Of a DNA stretch of 64,000 nucleotides, positions 16,669-25,975 are shown piece by piece. The position numbers and the translations under genes are program-made. The stretch lies in assembly GCF_900104555.1 (NCBI RefSeq), contig NZ_FNJU01000002.1, positions 1-64,000 on the forward strand, in the 5' to 3' direction. The notes beneath the pieces are model-generated. The model saw nothing but the letters and a program-made list of their open reading frames with translations, was not told the DNA's origin and ran no database searches. Position 1 is the stretch's first letter; every line of letters begins with the position of its first letter. Source of the DNA: Litchfieldia salsa (lineage in GTDB: Bacteria; Bacillota; Bacilli; Bacillales; Bacillaceae_L).

Positions 16669-17727
16669 TTATTTTCCCTCCTTACGTAAACGAGTTAATA
16701 AAACCCTGATGATATAGCTTGATGCAACAAAGAAAATAATTAAAGCTATTACAATGTCAATTAATTCAGGAGGAACATTGGCATTAAAGCTCATTTGAGG
16801 AGCTGCCGTATTTAGTCCACCAAATAGGGCTGCTGCTACAATGATTCCAAATGCATTATTTGCTCCGAGTAAAGCTACGGCAATCCCATCAAATCCGGTT
16901 CCCGTAAACGAGGAAAGAACGGTCATATTTTGAAAAGTACCCAATCCTTCCATTGCACCTGCTAATCCACCAAACGCTCCCGAGATCACCATTGAAAGAA
17001 TGATGTTCTTCTTTACACTCATCCCTGAGTAAGCAGAAGCATGTTGATTAAGACCAACTGCGCGCAATTCGAATCCTTTTGTCGTTCTTTCAAGTAAGTA
17101 CCACATAATAATAGCCGCTATAATTGCAACAATAATTCCATAATGCAAACGAGAATTAGATGTGATACTTGCTAAGAATTCAGAAGCTAATGATGCAGAT
17201 TCTTGAACCTTAAATGATTTTTCATTCCCTGCATATAGAAATCTTTTAATTAAATCCGCTGTCACATAAAGGGCAATATAATTCATCATGATTGTCACAA
17301 TTACTTCATGTACTTTAAAGTAAGCTTTTAATAGTCCAGGTACTAGTCCCCATATTGCACCAGCAATCGCAGCAGCAATAATTGCCAAAGGGATATGAAT
17401 GATTGAAGGAAGATTAAGAGCATATCCAACCCACACAGATGCTAACCAACCTACTAACAGCTGGCCTTCAACTCCAATATTAAATAACCCTGTCTTAAAC
17501 GCAAATCCAACTGCTAGTCCTGCTAATATAAGGGGTGACATGGCACGAATAGTCTCCCCAATCGCTCTTGGACTTCCAAATACCCCATTCCATAACGCTT
17601 CATACCCTTTTACAGGATCATATCCCCCAAGTAGCATAATGATAGCACCCGCTATCATGCCGAGTATTGTGGCTAATACAGGAATGAGGATGTTTATAAA
17701 TTTGTCATTATGTAAGAGCCTCTGCAT
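16669..17727 (-). CDS. nupP: Nucleoside ABC transporter permease NupP-like
   Basis: First permease, 352 residues, BPD_transp_2 family, with GFAFKTGLFNIGVEGQLL near 74-91, the counterpart of the nupQ motif. About nine membrane segments are apparent. Its ATG overlaps the nupO stop by one base (TAATG), so the two are translationally coupled. Confidence 0.9.
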   Translation of the reverse strand: MQRLLHNDKFINILIPVLATILGMIAGAIIMLLGGYDPVKGYEALWNGVFGSPRAIGETIRAMSPLILAGLAVGFAFKTGLFNIGVEGQLLVGWLASVWVGYALNLPSIIHIPLAIIAAAIAGAIWGLVPGLLKAYFKVHEVIVTIMMNYIALYVTADLIKRFLYAGNEKSFKVQESASLASEFLASITSNSRLHYGIIVAIIAAIIMWYLLERTTKGFELRAVGLNQHASAYSGMSVKKNIILSMVISGAFGGLAGAMEGLGTFQNMTVLSSFTGTGFDGIAVALLGANNAFGIIVAAALFGGLNTAAPQMSFNANVPPELIDIVIALIIFFVASSYIIRVLLTRLRKEGK

Positions 17728-19253
17728 TATGACACACCTTCTCTTTCTTTCTTACCGCCGGCCATTAATAAACCGAGCTCTTGCTCATTAGTTGTTTTTG
17801 GATCAACGATATCGACGATTTCACCTTCATATATAACGGCAATTCGATCACTAACATTCATTACCTCATCAAGTTCAAGCGACACTAACAGTACTGCTCT
17901 TCCTTTATCACGTTCTTCAATTAACTTTGAATGAATAAATTCGATCGCGCCTACATCAAGCCCACGTGTCGGTTGTGCAGCGATTAATAAATCTGGGCTG
18001 CGGTCAACCTCTCGGGCAATTATAGCCTTTTGTTGGTTACCACCAGATAAAGCACGAGCATGCGTTTGCTCTGATGGAGTTCTTACATCAAACTCTTTAA
18101 TCAGTCTTTTAGCTTGTTCGAAAATATTAGAAAAATTTAAAATACCAAATTTTGAAAATGGCTCTTTATAGTAAGTCTGTAAAACGATATTTTCTCCAAC
18201 TGTAAAATCTAATACTAATCCATGCTTATGACGATCTTGAGGTATATGTCCAACCCCAGCCTCAGTAATTTTTCTTGTTGACTGGTTCATTATTTGCTTA
18301 TCATTTAATTTAATAGAGCCAGATTTAGCTTTTCGTAACCCTGTAACCGCTTCAATTAATTCAGTTTGTCCGTTTCCATCCACACCTGCAATTCCAAGAA
18401 TTTCTCCAGCTTTTACTGTTAGTGATAAATTCTTAACACTTGGAATATTCCTAGCATCATGGACAATAAGATTTTCAATAACTAGCACATCTTTACCAGG
18501 TTTTGAATCTACTTTTGCAACGCTAAAATTTACTTCTCGGCCCACCATAAGTGATGCCAATTGATCCTCATTAGTTTCAGAAACATTAACTGTACCAATT
18601 CCTTCACCCTTACGAATGACCGTACAACGATCACAAACTTCCATTATTTCTTTAAGTTTATGAGTGATTAAAATAATGGATTTACCCTCATTAATTAAAC
18701 GCTTCATTATTTGAATGAGCTCTTTAATTTCTTGTGGTGTAAGTGCACCAGTAGGTTCATCAAAAATTAAAATTTCGGCTCCGCGATATAATGTTTTCAG
18801 AATCTCAACACGTTGTTGCATTCCAACTGATATATCTTCAATTTTCGCATGTGGGTCAACTGCTAATCCATATTTTTTTGATAGCTCTGCAATTTCATTT
18901 GCTGCCTTATTAATATTGATCGTACCATTTTTAGTTGGTTCACTACCTAGAATGATATTTTCTGTTACCGTAAAATTTTGTACGAGCATAAAATGTTGAT
19001 GCACCATTCCAATTCCAAGGTCATTTGCAACATTTGGATCGGTAATCTTTACAGGCTGTCCCTTTACTTTAATTTCCCCTTTTTCTGGCTGATATAGGCC
19101 AAAAAGAACATTCATCAAAGTTGACTTTCCTGCTCCATTCTCACCAAGAAGCGCATGAATTTCACCTTTTTGCACTTGCAATGTAATATTATTATTGGCA
19201 ACAATACCTGGGAATTCTTTACGAATGTTATTCATTTCTATAACATATTCCAC
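17727..19253 (-). CDS. nupO: Nucleoside ABC transporter ATP-binding protein NupO-like
   Basis: Double-cassette ATPase, 508 residues. Domain 1 has Walker A GENGAGKST near 37, an unusual signature SVGMQQR and Walker B LIFDEP. Domain 2 has GVDGNGQTE in place of Walker A (no Lys), signature LSGGNQQK and a Walker B-like LLIAAQPTRGLD. This degenerate second site is typical for the RbsA/nucleoside class. The start is GTG at 19253 after TAGGAGTGA. It lies 95 bases downstream of nupN, with a hairpin between. Confidence 0.92.
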   Translation of the reverse strand: MEYVIEMNNIRKEFPGIVANNNITLQVQKGEIHALLGENGAGKSTLMNVLFGLYQPEKGEIKVKGQPVKITDPNVANDLGIGMVHQHFMLVQNFTVTENIILGSEPTKNGTININKAANEIAELSKKYGLAVDPHAKIEDISVGMQQRVEILKTLYRGAEILIFDEPTGALTPQEIKELIQIMKRLINEGKSIILITHKLKEIMEVCDRCTVIRKGEGIGTVNVSETNEDQLASLMVGREVNFSVAKVDSKPGKDVLVIENLIVHDARNIPSVKNLSLTVKAGEILGIAGVDGNGQTELIEAVTGLRKAKSGSIKLNDKQIMNQSTRKITEAGVGHIPQDRHKHGLVLDFTVGENIVLQTYYKEPFSKFGILNFSNIFEQAKRLIKEFDVRTPSEQTHARALSGGNQQKAIIAREVDRSPDLLIAAQPTRGLDVGAIEFIHSKLIEERDKGRAVLLVSLELDEVMNVSDRIAVIYEGEIVDIVDPKTTNEQELGLLMAGGKKEREGVS

Positions 19254-19297
19254 TTCAAAATCACTCCTAAAACATAGGTAAAAAGCATTGCATTGCT

Positions 19298-19334
19298 ATT
19301 AAAAGCAAAGGCTAGTAGTTTTCCACTAGCCTTT
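19298..19334 (-). terminator. Hairpin attenuating readthrough from nupN to nupO
   Basis: Perfect 10-bp stem AAAGGCTAGT/ACTAGCCTTT with an 8-base loop followed by TGCTTTTAATAG. The modest T tract suggests partial termination, which would make more binding protein than transporter. Confidence 0.7.
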
Positions 19335-19348
19335 GGCATAAACGAGCC

Positions 19349-20461
19349 TTACAATGAACCTTCGTATTCAGCGTACTCTTCGTCAGTTTGTGGAACTTCA
19401 ATTTCGCCGCTTAGTATTTTTTGTTCATATTCTTTAATTTTGTTAATTGTATCTTCAGTTAAGTTGGTCGTTGTTGGAGCAATTCCAACTGCACCTTCTT
19501 CAATACCGAATACAGTTTCTTTACCACCAGGGAAGTCTCCACCTAATGTTTGTTGTGCCATTTCATATACAGCAACATCAACACGCTTAATCATTGAAGT
19601 TAATGTTACATTTTCAGGCATACCTTCTTCATGTTGGTCACGGTCAACTCCGATTACCCAAACATCTTGTCCATTTGCTTTACGGTTTTTAGCTTCTGTG
19701 AATACACCGTTACCAGAACCACCAGCAGCATGGTAAATAATATCAACTTGTTGTTCATACATAGAAGAAGCAATTGTTGTTGCCTTTGCTGCATCGTTGA
19801 AATCTTCAACATATTGAGCAACGATTTCGATTTCTGGATTTACAGCTTTAACACCAGCTTTAAAACCACTTTCAAATTTCTTAATTAGCGGAGAATCTAC
19901 TCCACCAACAAATCCAACTTTATTCGTCTTAGTATGTAAAGCAGCTGCAACACCTACTAAAAACGAACCTTGGTGTTCTTTGAATGTAACGTTTGCAACA
20001 TTATCTAACCAAACAGTATTCCAATTCTCATCAGATAGTAGGCTATCAATTAGAACAAATTGTGCATCAGGAATTTGCTCAGCTGTTGTTTGAACAGGAT
20101 CTTCTAATAAGAAACCTGCAGCAATCGTTAAATCAAATCCATTTTCAGCAAATTGAGTTAAGTTAGGAATATACTCAGACTCAGCTCCTGATTGAAGATA
20201 GCGATATCCTTCACCTTCAGTAAGACCTCTCTCTTCACCAAACTTCACTAAACCTTCCCAAGCAGATTGGTTGAAAGATTTATCATCAACTCCACCTGTG
20301 TCAGTTACAAGACCTGCTTTGAAGTCAACTGTTTCAGCTGGTGTATCGCCACCATTATCAGTACCTGCGTTTTCCTGCTCATCACCTGTACCACATGCTC
20401 CAAGAATTGTACTTGCAGCTAAAACAAATGACATTGCAAAACCAAATTTACGTTTTCTCAT
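19349..20461 (-). CDS. nupN: BMP family nucleoside-binding lipoprotein NupN-like
   Basis: Substrate-binding lipoprotein of the nucleoside importer, 370 residues. The N-terminus (MRKRKFGFAMSFVLAASTILGAC) is a lipoprotein signal with lipobox ILGAC; lipidated Cys23. A short acidic linker follows, then the BMP/PnrA domain (GLVTDTGGVDDKSFNQSAW near 51-69). AGGGGGC precedes the ATG. A TATAAT promoter and an untranslated perfect Shine-Dalgarno sequence lie upstream, pointing to strong expression. Specificity is by homology to B. subtilis guanosine transport. Confidence 0.92.
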   Translation of the reverse strand: MRKRKFGFAMSFVLAASTILGACGTGDEQENAGTDNGGDTPAETVDFKAGLVTDTGGVDDKSFNQSAWEGLVKFGEERGLTEGEGYRYLQSGAESEYIPNLTQFAENGFDLTIAAGFLLEDPVQTTAEQIPDAQFVLIDSLLSDENWNTVWLDNVANVTFKEHQGSFLVGVAAALHTKTNKVGFVGGVDSPLIKKFESGFKAGVKAVNPEIEIVAQYVEDFNDAAKATTIASSMYEQQVDIIYHAAGGSGNGVFTEAKNRKANGQDVWVIGVDRDQHEEGMPENVTLTSMIKRVDVAVYEMAQQTLGGDFPGGKETVFGIEEGAVGIAPTTTNLTEDTINKIKEYEQKILSGEIEVPQTDEEYAEYEGSL

Positions 20462-20523
20462 TTTACTTGCCCCCTAAAAAAATTTAAATTAATGAATTTC
20501 TAAAAAGAAGTTACTTAATTTGT

Positions 20524-20533
20524 TCACCTCCTT
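20524..20533 (-). promoter_or_regulatory. Orphan Shine-Dalgarno sequence in the nupN leader (Stab-SD-like)
   Basis: The minus strand reads AAGGAGGTGA, a 10-base perfect complement to the 16S 3' end, 63 bases before the nupN ATG and about 20 bases inside the predicted transcript. No start codon follows at working distance; the only frame would begin at the overlapping GTG and stop after 12 codons. It may be an mRNA-stabilising ribosome-docking site as described for the B. thuringiensis cry3A leader. Confidence 0.45.
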
Positions 20534-20558
20534 AAAATGCACCATTTAACTGATTTTT

Positions 20559-20587
20559 ATTATATTCGTTTTCGAACTACATGAAAA
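20559..20587 (-). promoter_or_regulatory. Candidate sigma-A promoter of nupN
   Basis: Perfect -10 TATAAT (20559-20564), 17-bp spacer and TTTTCA (-35, 4 of 6). The -10 overlaps the ymfC stop codon. It would let nupNOPQ be transcribed apart from ymfC. Confidence 0.55.
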
Positions 20588-21285
20588 TCAAACTTGTCTG
20601 CTTTAAAATAGTTCAATGAGTATAATATTGGTTTATCGTCTTGATCAAAGTGCATTTGTTTAAGAACTAATAAAGCCGTTTCTGGTTCACAATCTAGTAT
20701 AGGTGAAATTTTTTCATGGTAGCCAAGTGGTTCAATATGGGTTATTGCATATGTAATATTTCGGCCAGCCTTTTTGTTAAGATAATCGAGTAAAGACTCT
20801 TCCTCATGAGAAAAACTAGTTGGAAGCACATGGCTTAGTATTTTATCGATGCAATAAATAACAGGTTCACCATTTGCTGTTCTAACTCGTTCAACCATGA
20901 TGATTTCATCTTGGCTGTCACAGGAAAAACGCTTTAAATCTTCATCCGATGCACTATTCACAATAGAGGATAGAAAAATGGTCCCCGGAGTCATACCAGC
21001 TTGGAGAATCATATCAGTCACACTATTAAGTTGTTCAATACCTGATGTGAATAAAGGTTTTGCATTCACAAAGGTACCTACTCCATGTCTTCTAACAACA
21101 ATATTTTCTTCCTCAAGGATTCTCAGAGCTTCTCTTAATGTTGCTCGGCTCACTCCTAGATTTTTGGCTAGATCAAACTCAGAAGGAAGCTTTTCCTTCT
21201 CTTTGTAAATTCCGTTGTCAATGTCATTCTTAATTCGATCTATTACTTGTAAATATAAGTGCCTATTGTCTAACTTAATGGACAT
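20560..21285 (-). CDS. ymfC: GntR/HutC family transcriptional regulator YmfC
   Basis: DNA-binding regulator of 241 residues. The N-terminal winged helix (about 8-75) has [25 protein letters not shown], a typical GntR recognition region. The C-terminal part (about 90-240, with [16 protein letters not shown] and [13 protein letters not shown]) is a UTRA ligand-binding domain. The frame is open 26 codons further upstream, but GGAGG 9 bases before the ATG at 21285 and the usual [14 protein letters not shown] start decide it. Position just before nupNOPQ suggests it may control that importer; the ligand is unknown. Confidence 0.9.
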   Translation of the reverse strand: MSIKLDNRHLYLQVIDRIKNDIDNGIYKEKEKLPSEFDLAKNLGVSRATLREALRILEEENIVVRRHGVGTFVNAKPLFTSGIEQLNSVTDMILQAGMTPGTIFLSSIVNSASDEDLKRFSCDSQDEIIMVERVRTANGEPVIYCIDKILSHVLPTSFSHEEESLLDYLNKKAGRNITYAITHIEPLGYHEKISPILDCEPETALLVLKQMHFDQDDKPILYSLNYFKADKFDFHVVRKRI

Positions 21286-21314
21286 TTTTCTGTTCCTCCG
21301 TATAATTGTAAAAG

Positions 21315-21332
21315 ACATCAGACCTCTGATGT
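21315..21332. promoter_or_regulatory. Palindrome in the ymfC leader, possible operator
   Basis: ACATCAGA-CC-TCTGATGT, perfect 8-bp arms with a 2-base centre, 30 bases upstream of the ymfC start. No T tract follows, so an operator or leader structure is more likely than a terminator. Confidence 0.45.
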
Positions 21333-21415
21333 TAGACAAATTATTCCTAATCGAAATTAGCATATCACTTTTTTAGTGAGAAATAAATAAGAATTTCGGA
21401 ATATGTCGAAAAATA

Positions 21416-21444
21416 ATTATACAACCACTTTTTTTAAAGGCAAA
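21416..21444 (-). promoter_or_regulatory. Candidate sigma-A promoter of ymfC
   Basis: Perfect -10 TATAAT (21416-21421) with a 17-bp spacer to a poor -35, TTTGCC (21439-21444). A 19-bp palindrome lies just upstream. The weak -35 would suit an activated or regulated promoter. Confidence 0.5.
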
Positions 21445-21451
21445 GTTTCAA

Positions 21452-21470
21452 TCTAATAGAGTCTATTAGA
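21452..21470. promoter_or_regulatory. 19-bp perfect palindrome upstream of the ymfC promoter
   Basis: TCTAATAGA-G-TCTATTAGA, 9-bp arms around one base, 8 bp upstream of the -35. It is not followed by a T tract on the minus strand. The centre AGA-TCT resembles the palindrome at 21315-21332, which supports a pair of sites for one protein. Confidence 0.5.
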
Positions 21471-21479
21471 GAAAAAAAG

Positions 21480-21516
21480 AAAAAACAAAATAAGAACAGG
21501 GAGTTACCCCTATTCT
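21480..21516 (-). terminator. Rho-independent terminator after spoIIIE
   Basis: Nine-pair stem AGAATAGGG/CCCTGTTCT (one G-U), then TATTTTGTTTTTTC on the minus strand. Confidence 0.85.
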
Positions 21517-21518
21517 AG

Positions 21519-23858
21519 TTATGTTCCAACATCTTCATTTTGTGAGGTTACTAAAACCGTTCTTGGTTTACTACCTTCATATGGGCCAACTATACCTCTT
21601 GCCTCCATAGCGTCTATTAATCTAGCTGCCCGAGTATACCCGATTCTAAAGCGTCTTTGTAACATTGATACAGATGCAGTTTGCATTTCAAGAATCAATT
21701 GAACTGCCTCTTCAAATAAGTTATCCTCTACTTCTTCAACAACCTCTGAGGTTTCTTGAGGTATCATCTCTTCTTGATATTGTGCTTTTTGCTGAGCGAT
21801 CACAAAATCAACAATTTCTTCAACTTCATTGTCAGATAGGAATGCACCCTGTACACGAACAGGTTTTGAAGCACCAACAGGAAGAAACAGCATATCCCCT
21901 CTTCCTAGGAGTTTCTCAGCACCTCCCATATCCAAGATTGTCCTAGAGTCTGTTTGTGACGAAACACTAAAGGCAATCCTAGAAGGGATATTTGCTTTAA
22001 TTACACCCGTGATTACATCAACAGATGGTCGCTGTGTAGCAATAATTAGATGAATTCCTGCTGCTCTAGCCATTTGAGCTAAACGAGTAATTGAATCCTC
22101 AACATCTGAAGAGGCAACCATCATCAAGTCAGCAAGCTCGTCCACAATAACCACAATATAAGGCAAGGATGGTTGTTTTGCTTCTTCTATTTCATTATGG
22201 CGTTTTATATAATCATTATATCCTTCAATATTTCTAGTCCCACTATGAGAAAATAACTCATATCTGCGTTCCATCTCATTCACTACTTTTTTCAATGCTT
22301 GAGATGCTTTTTTTGGATCTGTGACAACCGGTGCAAGCAAATGTGGAATCCCATTATACATATTCAATTCAACCATCTTAGGATCAATCATCATCATCTT
22401 AACTTCATGAGGTTTCGCCCTCATAAGTACACTTACAATAATTCCATTAATACAAACACTTTTCCCGCTCCCGGTAGCTCCAGCTACTAGTAAGTGAGGC
22501 ATCTTGTTAAGTTCAGCTAAAACAGCCTCACCAGAAATATCTCTTCCAAGTCCTATTAACAATTTTGAATCAGGTCGATCATTTTCTTTTACATCTAGAA
22601 CCTCTCTTAACGACACCATTGCCACTTCCATATTTGGCACCTCAATACCTATTGCTGATTTTCCAGGAATAGGTGCCTCAATCCGGATATCTTTTGCAGC
22701 TAAGGCAAGTGCAAGGTCATCACTTAAGTTAACAATTTTGCTTACCTTGACACCAACATCTGGATATACCTCATATTTTGTTACCGCAGGTCCTAGATGC
22801 ACTTTTGTTACCTTTGCTTTTACTCCAAAACTTTGGAATGTTTTTTCTAACTTGCGTGCATTGGCATAAATATTTTCATGCTCTGAACTTTGATTATTTG
22901 GCTTAGGTGGGCTCAATAAGTCTATTGGAGGTAATTCATAGGCTGTGTTCTCTACTTCAGTGAAAGTAATCGGCAGTATTTTCTCTGCTGGATCTTTCTC
23001 ATCTAGAACTTCTTTTTTCTCTACCTCTTTACTAGTTTCATTCTCATATACACGGTCTGCAAAATTAGAGATTATGGGAGGAACAGCCTCAGACTCTTGG
23101 AAAGAAATCGTTTCTTCAAACTCCTCAAGTTCTGTGTCATTACTAGCGACTTCTTTTTCTTTAGACGGCTGCTTCGAATCGTTCTTTGTTTTTTTCTCCT
23201 TAATCTTTTTCCCAGCATTCACCTTCCAATTCTTCACATCATCGATAAATGAGAACCATTGGTCTCTAACGAAGGTCAGAACTGGTAATGTGATTTTCAT
23301 GACTGTCTCATTAAGTGATTTCCCAGTAACAAGAATAACTCCTATAACAATCAAAAATACAGAAATCATTTTTGTACCTGCTTCATCAAATAAATAGTAA
23401 GAAGCAGCAAAAAGGATTGCTCCAATCATTCCCCCACCAATATCATCAGTACTCGTTTCTCCAGCCTGCTGTTCCCAGAATAAATCAAATGTATTTATTA
23501 TGACACTAGGCTGAACAAAACTTCCGTCATTGGATAAGAGCTTGAACAATGTAACATGACTTAATAATAGAATGGAGCTTGTAATTAAATAAATCCCTAA
23601 TAATTGCCTATTAATCAATTTAGGCCACTCGCGCTTCCATATTAGATATAGAGAGATGATTAAAAAGCCTAATAAGCCTAATATTGCCCATTCACCTATA
23701 AAAAAACGGAAGAAACTATCAAGAATTTCTCCAACAGTACCCAGCCTAGATAACCCTATGCAGGTTATTGCTAAGAGAACTAAACCTATTAGCTCGAATT
23801 TCAATGTACTCTTCCAATTATCTTTTCTTTTATTACTTCTTTTCTTTTGCTTTGCCAT
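21519..23858 (-). CDS. spoIIIE: DNA translocase FtsK/SpoIIIE
   Basis: Septal DNA pump that moves the chromosome into the forespore. The 779 residues have four membrane segments in the first 190, a charged linker (about 210-340), the motor with Walker [12 protein letters not shown] and Walker [11 protein letters not shown], and a C-terminal gamma winged helix (about 700-765, [26 protein letters not shown]) that reads SRS/KOPS-type sequences. The Shine-Dalgarno sequence CAGGGTGA is moderate. The locus beside ymfC and tepA is the usual one for spoIIIE rather than the paralogue SftA. Confidence 0.95.
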   Translation of the reverse strand: MAKQKKRSNKRKDNWKSTLKFELIGLVLLAITCIGLSRLGTVGEILDSFFRFFIGEWAILGLLGFLIISLYLIWKREWPKLINRQLLGIYLITSSILLLSHVTLFKLLSNDGSFVQPSVIINTFDLFWEQQAGETSTDDIGGGMIGAILFAASYYLFDEAGTKMISVFLIVIGVILVTGKSLNETVMKITLPVLTFVRDQWFSFIDDVKNWKVNAGKKIKEKKTKNDSKQPSKEKEVASNDTELEEFEETISFQESEAVPPIISNFADRVYENETSKEVEKKEVLDEKDPAEKILPITFTEVENTAYELPPIDLLSPPKPNNQSSEHENIYANARKLEKTFQSFGVKAKVTKVHLGPAVTKYEVYPDVGVKVSKIVNLSDDLALALAAKDIRIEAPIPGKSAIGIEVPNMEVAMVSLREVLDVKENDRPDSKLLIGLGRDISGEAVLAELNKMPHLLVAGATGSGKSVCINGIIVSVLMRAKPHEVKMMMIDPKMVELNMYNGIPHLLAPVVTDPKKASQALKKVVNEMERRYELFSHSGTRNIEGYNDYIKRHNEIEEAKQPSLPYIVVIVDELADLMMVASSDVEDSITRLAQMARAAGIHLIIATQRPSVDVITGVIKANIPSRIAFSVSSQTDSRTILDMGGAEKLLGRGDMLFLPVGASKPVRVQGAFLSDNEVEEIVDFVIAQQKAQYQEEMIPQETSEVVEEVEDNLFEEAVQLILEMQTASVSMLQRRFRIGYTRAARLIDAMEARGIVGPYEGSKPRTVLVTSQNEDVGT

Positions 23859-23902
23859 TTAATCACCCTGCTTTTAATCATGCTATCTATGTAGATCAAT
23901 AT

Positions 23903-23936
23903 AAAGAAGAAGAAAGCAGCCAAAGATTTGGCTGCT
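23903..23936 (-). terminator. Rho-independent terminator after ylzJ
   Basis: Perfect stem AGCAGCC/GGCTGCT (extendable to 10 pairs) followed by TTCTTCTTCTTT on the minus strand. Confidence 0.8.
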
Positions 23937-23994
23937 ACTCATGTCTTTTCATTAAATTATATCATATAAACGACAAAAAGTAAGAAGTTATCTT

Positions 23995-24213
23995 TTAATC
24001 AATTGGCAAAGTAATCCTGCACCCTGGTGTGAACTGTTCGCACAAGTAATCCTGAGGGTCACTACTCATTACACGTACAACATAATGTTCACCAGGTGCT
24101 TGTTCATTCACTAGAATTGGTACTCCACTCATGTTAATGAGTTTTTGCTTTTGATAATCTTCTTCGTTTGGTGGATAGATTAATTCATCTGGCATGATTG
24201 AATATAGGGTCAT
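23995..24213 (-). CDS. ylzJ: YlzJ-like small protein
   Basis: A 72-residue protein of the YlzJ family, found next to tepA in Bacillus. Function unknown. The sequence is Pro- and acid-rich ([15 protein letters not shown]) without membrane segments. Its ATG overlaps the tepA stop by four bases (ATGA), so the pair is translationally coupled. Confidence 0.8.
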   Translation of the reverse strand: MTLYSIMPDELIYPPNEEDYQKQKLINMSGVPILVNEQAPGEHYVVRVMSSDPQDYLCEQFTPGCRITLPID

Positions 24214-24965
24214 TGTAGCATCTGCCCACTTTCATTTGTATTACGGGCTTCTATTAATTCATTTAATTTTTTTATGGCCTGTCCTACCCCGCCAACTTCA
24301 TTCATCAGCCCATATTTCACTGCATCTGAGCCGACTACATTCGTACCTATATCTCTTGTTAGATTTCCTTTGGAAAACATTAATTCCTTAAAACGCTCCT
24401 CGGTAATATTCGAATTTTTAGTTACAAAATTCACAACCCTTTCTTGCATCTTATCTAGATATTCAAAAGTTTGTGGCACCCCTATTACAAGACCCGTTAA
24501 TCGAACAGGATGTATAGTCATCGTTGCGGTTTCTGCTATATAAGAATAATCACATGATACTGCAATTGGTACTCCAATTGAATGCCCTCCGCCTAAAACA
24601 ATTGAAACGGTCGGCTTAGATAATGATCCTAACATCTCGGATATCGCAAGTCCTGCTTCAACATCTCCACCTACAGTGTTTAATATAACTAATAATCCTT
24701 CAATTTTCGGATTTTGTTCAATCGCCACAATCTGCGGAATCACATGTTCATACTTTGTTGTTTTGTTTTGTGGAGGTAATTGAATATGACCCTCAATTTG
24801 TCCAACAATTGTTAAACAGTGTATTTTAGTATCTGCAGATAATTGAGGTACATTAGTCTGACCTAACTGTTGAATTTTTTCAATTAGGTTTGATCCTTTG
24901 GATTCGTTCCCTTTATCTTGTCCCTCTTCCGTTTGCTCACTCGCTATGTACTGATTTTTATCCAT
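24210..24965 (-). CDS. tepA: ClpP-class translocation-enhancing protein TepA
   Basis: A 251-residue protein of the ClpP/crotonase fold. Residues [13 protein letters not shown] (about 98-110) and [13 protein letters not shown] (about 124-136) mark the ClpP-like core, with Ser in GHSIG as likely nucleophile. No signal peptide is evident; the first 40 residues are charged and Gln-rich. B. subtilis TepA was reported to help protein translocation, and degradation of spore SASPs by this family has been proposed. AAAGGGG precedes the ATG. Confidence 0.88.
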   Translation of the reverse strand: MDKNQYIASEQTEEGQDKGNESKGSNLIEKIQQLGQTNVPQLSADTKIHCLTIVGQIEGHIQLPPQNKTTKYEHVIPQIVAIEQNPKIEGLLVILNTVGGDVEAGLAISEMLGSLSKPTVSIVLGGGHSIGVPIAVSCDYSYIAETATMTIHPVRLTGLVIGVPQTFEYLDKMQERVVNFVTKNSNITEERFKELMFSKGNLTRDIGTNVVGSDAVKYGLMNEVGGVGQAIKKLNELIEARNTNESGQMLQ

Positions 24966-25043
24966 AAGTATCCCCTTTCAAGCGATAGTCTCCTATTATT
25001 ATTAACGAGTAATCCACTAAACATTCTCTTATACTAAATAACA

Positions 25044-25076
25044 AAGAAAAAAAGAGTTGATCATTGATCAACTCTT
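25044..25076 (-). terminator. Rho-independent terminator after dapA
   Basis: Perfect stem AAGAGTTGAT/ATCAACTCTT followed by seven T on the minus strand, touching the dapA stop codon. Confidence 0.9.
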
Positions 25077-25947
25077 AAAGCTTATTTAGACTATTTGATA
25101 ATGCATTTCGTTCTTGTTCAGTGAGAGGAATTAACGGAAGTCTTACTGAACCCACATCAAGTCCCTTTAACTGTAGTGCCGTTTTAACCGGTGTAGGACT
25201 TGGAGCATTAAATAATGACTTCATAATTGGTAACAAGCGTTGATGCTGTTTTGCAGCCTCTACTACATTGCCTTTTTCATATAATGAGATCATTTCCTGC
25301 ATCTGATTTCCCATAATGTGCGAAGCAACAGAGACTACCCCTTTCCCACCAATTGAAAGAATTGGTAAAGTTAAGCCATCATCTCCACTATATAATACAA
25401 AGTCATCTCCTACATTTGCCAGTATCTCAGTCATTGCATTCAAATCACCACTAGCTTCTTTGACTGCTACAATATTAGGTGATTTTGATAATCTTACGAT
25501 TACATCTACAGAAATATTAACGACTGATCTACTAGGTATATTATAAATCATTACAGGGAGGGACGTACTCTCAGCAATCAATTTAAAATGCTGATAAAGA
25601 CCTTCCTGACTTGGTTTATTATAATATGGAGCAACAAGCATAATTGCATCAACACCGGCATCTTGAGCTTTTTTTGTCAATTCAATTGAGGCATATGTGT
25701 TATTACTGCCAGTTCCCGCGATTACAGGTATTCTTCCATCTACGACTTGAACCACATGTCGAAAAAGGGCAACTTTTTCTTCAGATGAAAGGGTTGGAGA
25801 TTCCCCAGTAGTCCCAGCTACCACTAAAGAATCTGTACCATTTTTTATCAGATAATTGACTAATTGTGTAGTTTTAACAAAATCTATATTCCCTTTACTG
25901 TCAAATGGGGTTACCATTGCAGTGGATACTCTACCAAACTCGATCAT
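25075..25947 (-). CDS. dapA: 4-hydroxy-tetrahydrodipicolinate synthase
   Basis: Condenses pyruvate and aspartate semialdehyde to 4-hydroxy-tetrahydrodipicolinate, the entry to diaminopimelate/lysine and the precursor of spore dipicolinate. The 290-residue TIM barrel has GTTGE at 45-49, Tyr135, Arg140 and the Schiff-base Lys163 in AVKEASG, all intact. TAGGAGTG precedes the ATG. It lies 28 bases after dapG. Confidence 0.96.
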   Translation of the reverse strand: MIEFGRVSTAMVTPFDSKGNIDFVKTTQLVNYLIKNGTDSLVVAGTTGESPTLSSEEKVALFRHVVQVVDGRIPVIAGTGSNNTYASIELTKKAQDAGVDAIMLVAPYYNKPSQEGLYQHFKLIAESTSLPVMIYNIPSRSVVNISVDVIVRLSKSPNIVAVKEASGDLNAMTEILANVGDDFVLYSGDDGLTLPILSIGGKGVVSVASHIMGNQMQEMISLYEKGNVVEAAKQHQRLLPIMKSLFNAPSPTPVKTALQLKGLDVGSVRLPLIPLTEQERNALSNSLNKL

Positions 25948-25975
25948 GACACTTACACTCCTAACAATTGATTAT

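Noticed and set aside
19293-19736. 147-residue plus-strand open frame opposite nupN
   Set aside because: Overlaps the conserved BMP domain on the other strand and has no translation signals.
20462-20523. CodY box in the nupN leader
   Set aside because: The best match to AATTTTCWGAAAATT has about six mismatches in a very AT-rich stretch, which is not better than chance.
22504-22869. 121-residue plus-strand open frame opposite spoIIIE
   Set aside because: It is antisense to the conserved motor domain of spoIIIE, has Ser/Thr-rich shadow composition and no ribosome binding site.
22945-23397. 150-residue plus-strand open frame opposite spoIIIE
   Set aside because: Antisense to the acidic linker of SpoIIIE; Ser/Phe-rich composition is what the complement of GAA/GAG codons gives. 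No ribosome binding site or family motif.
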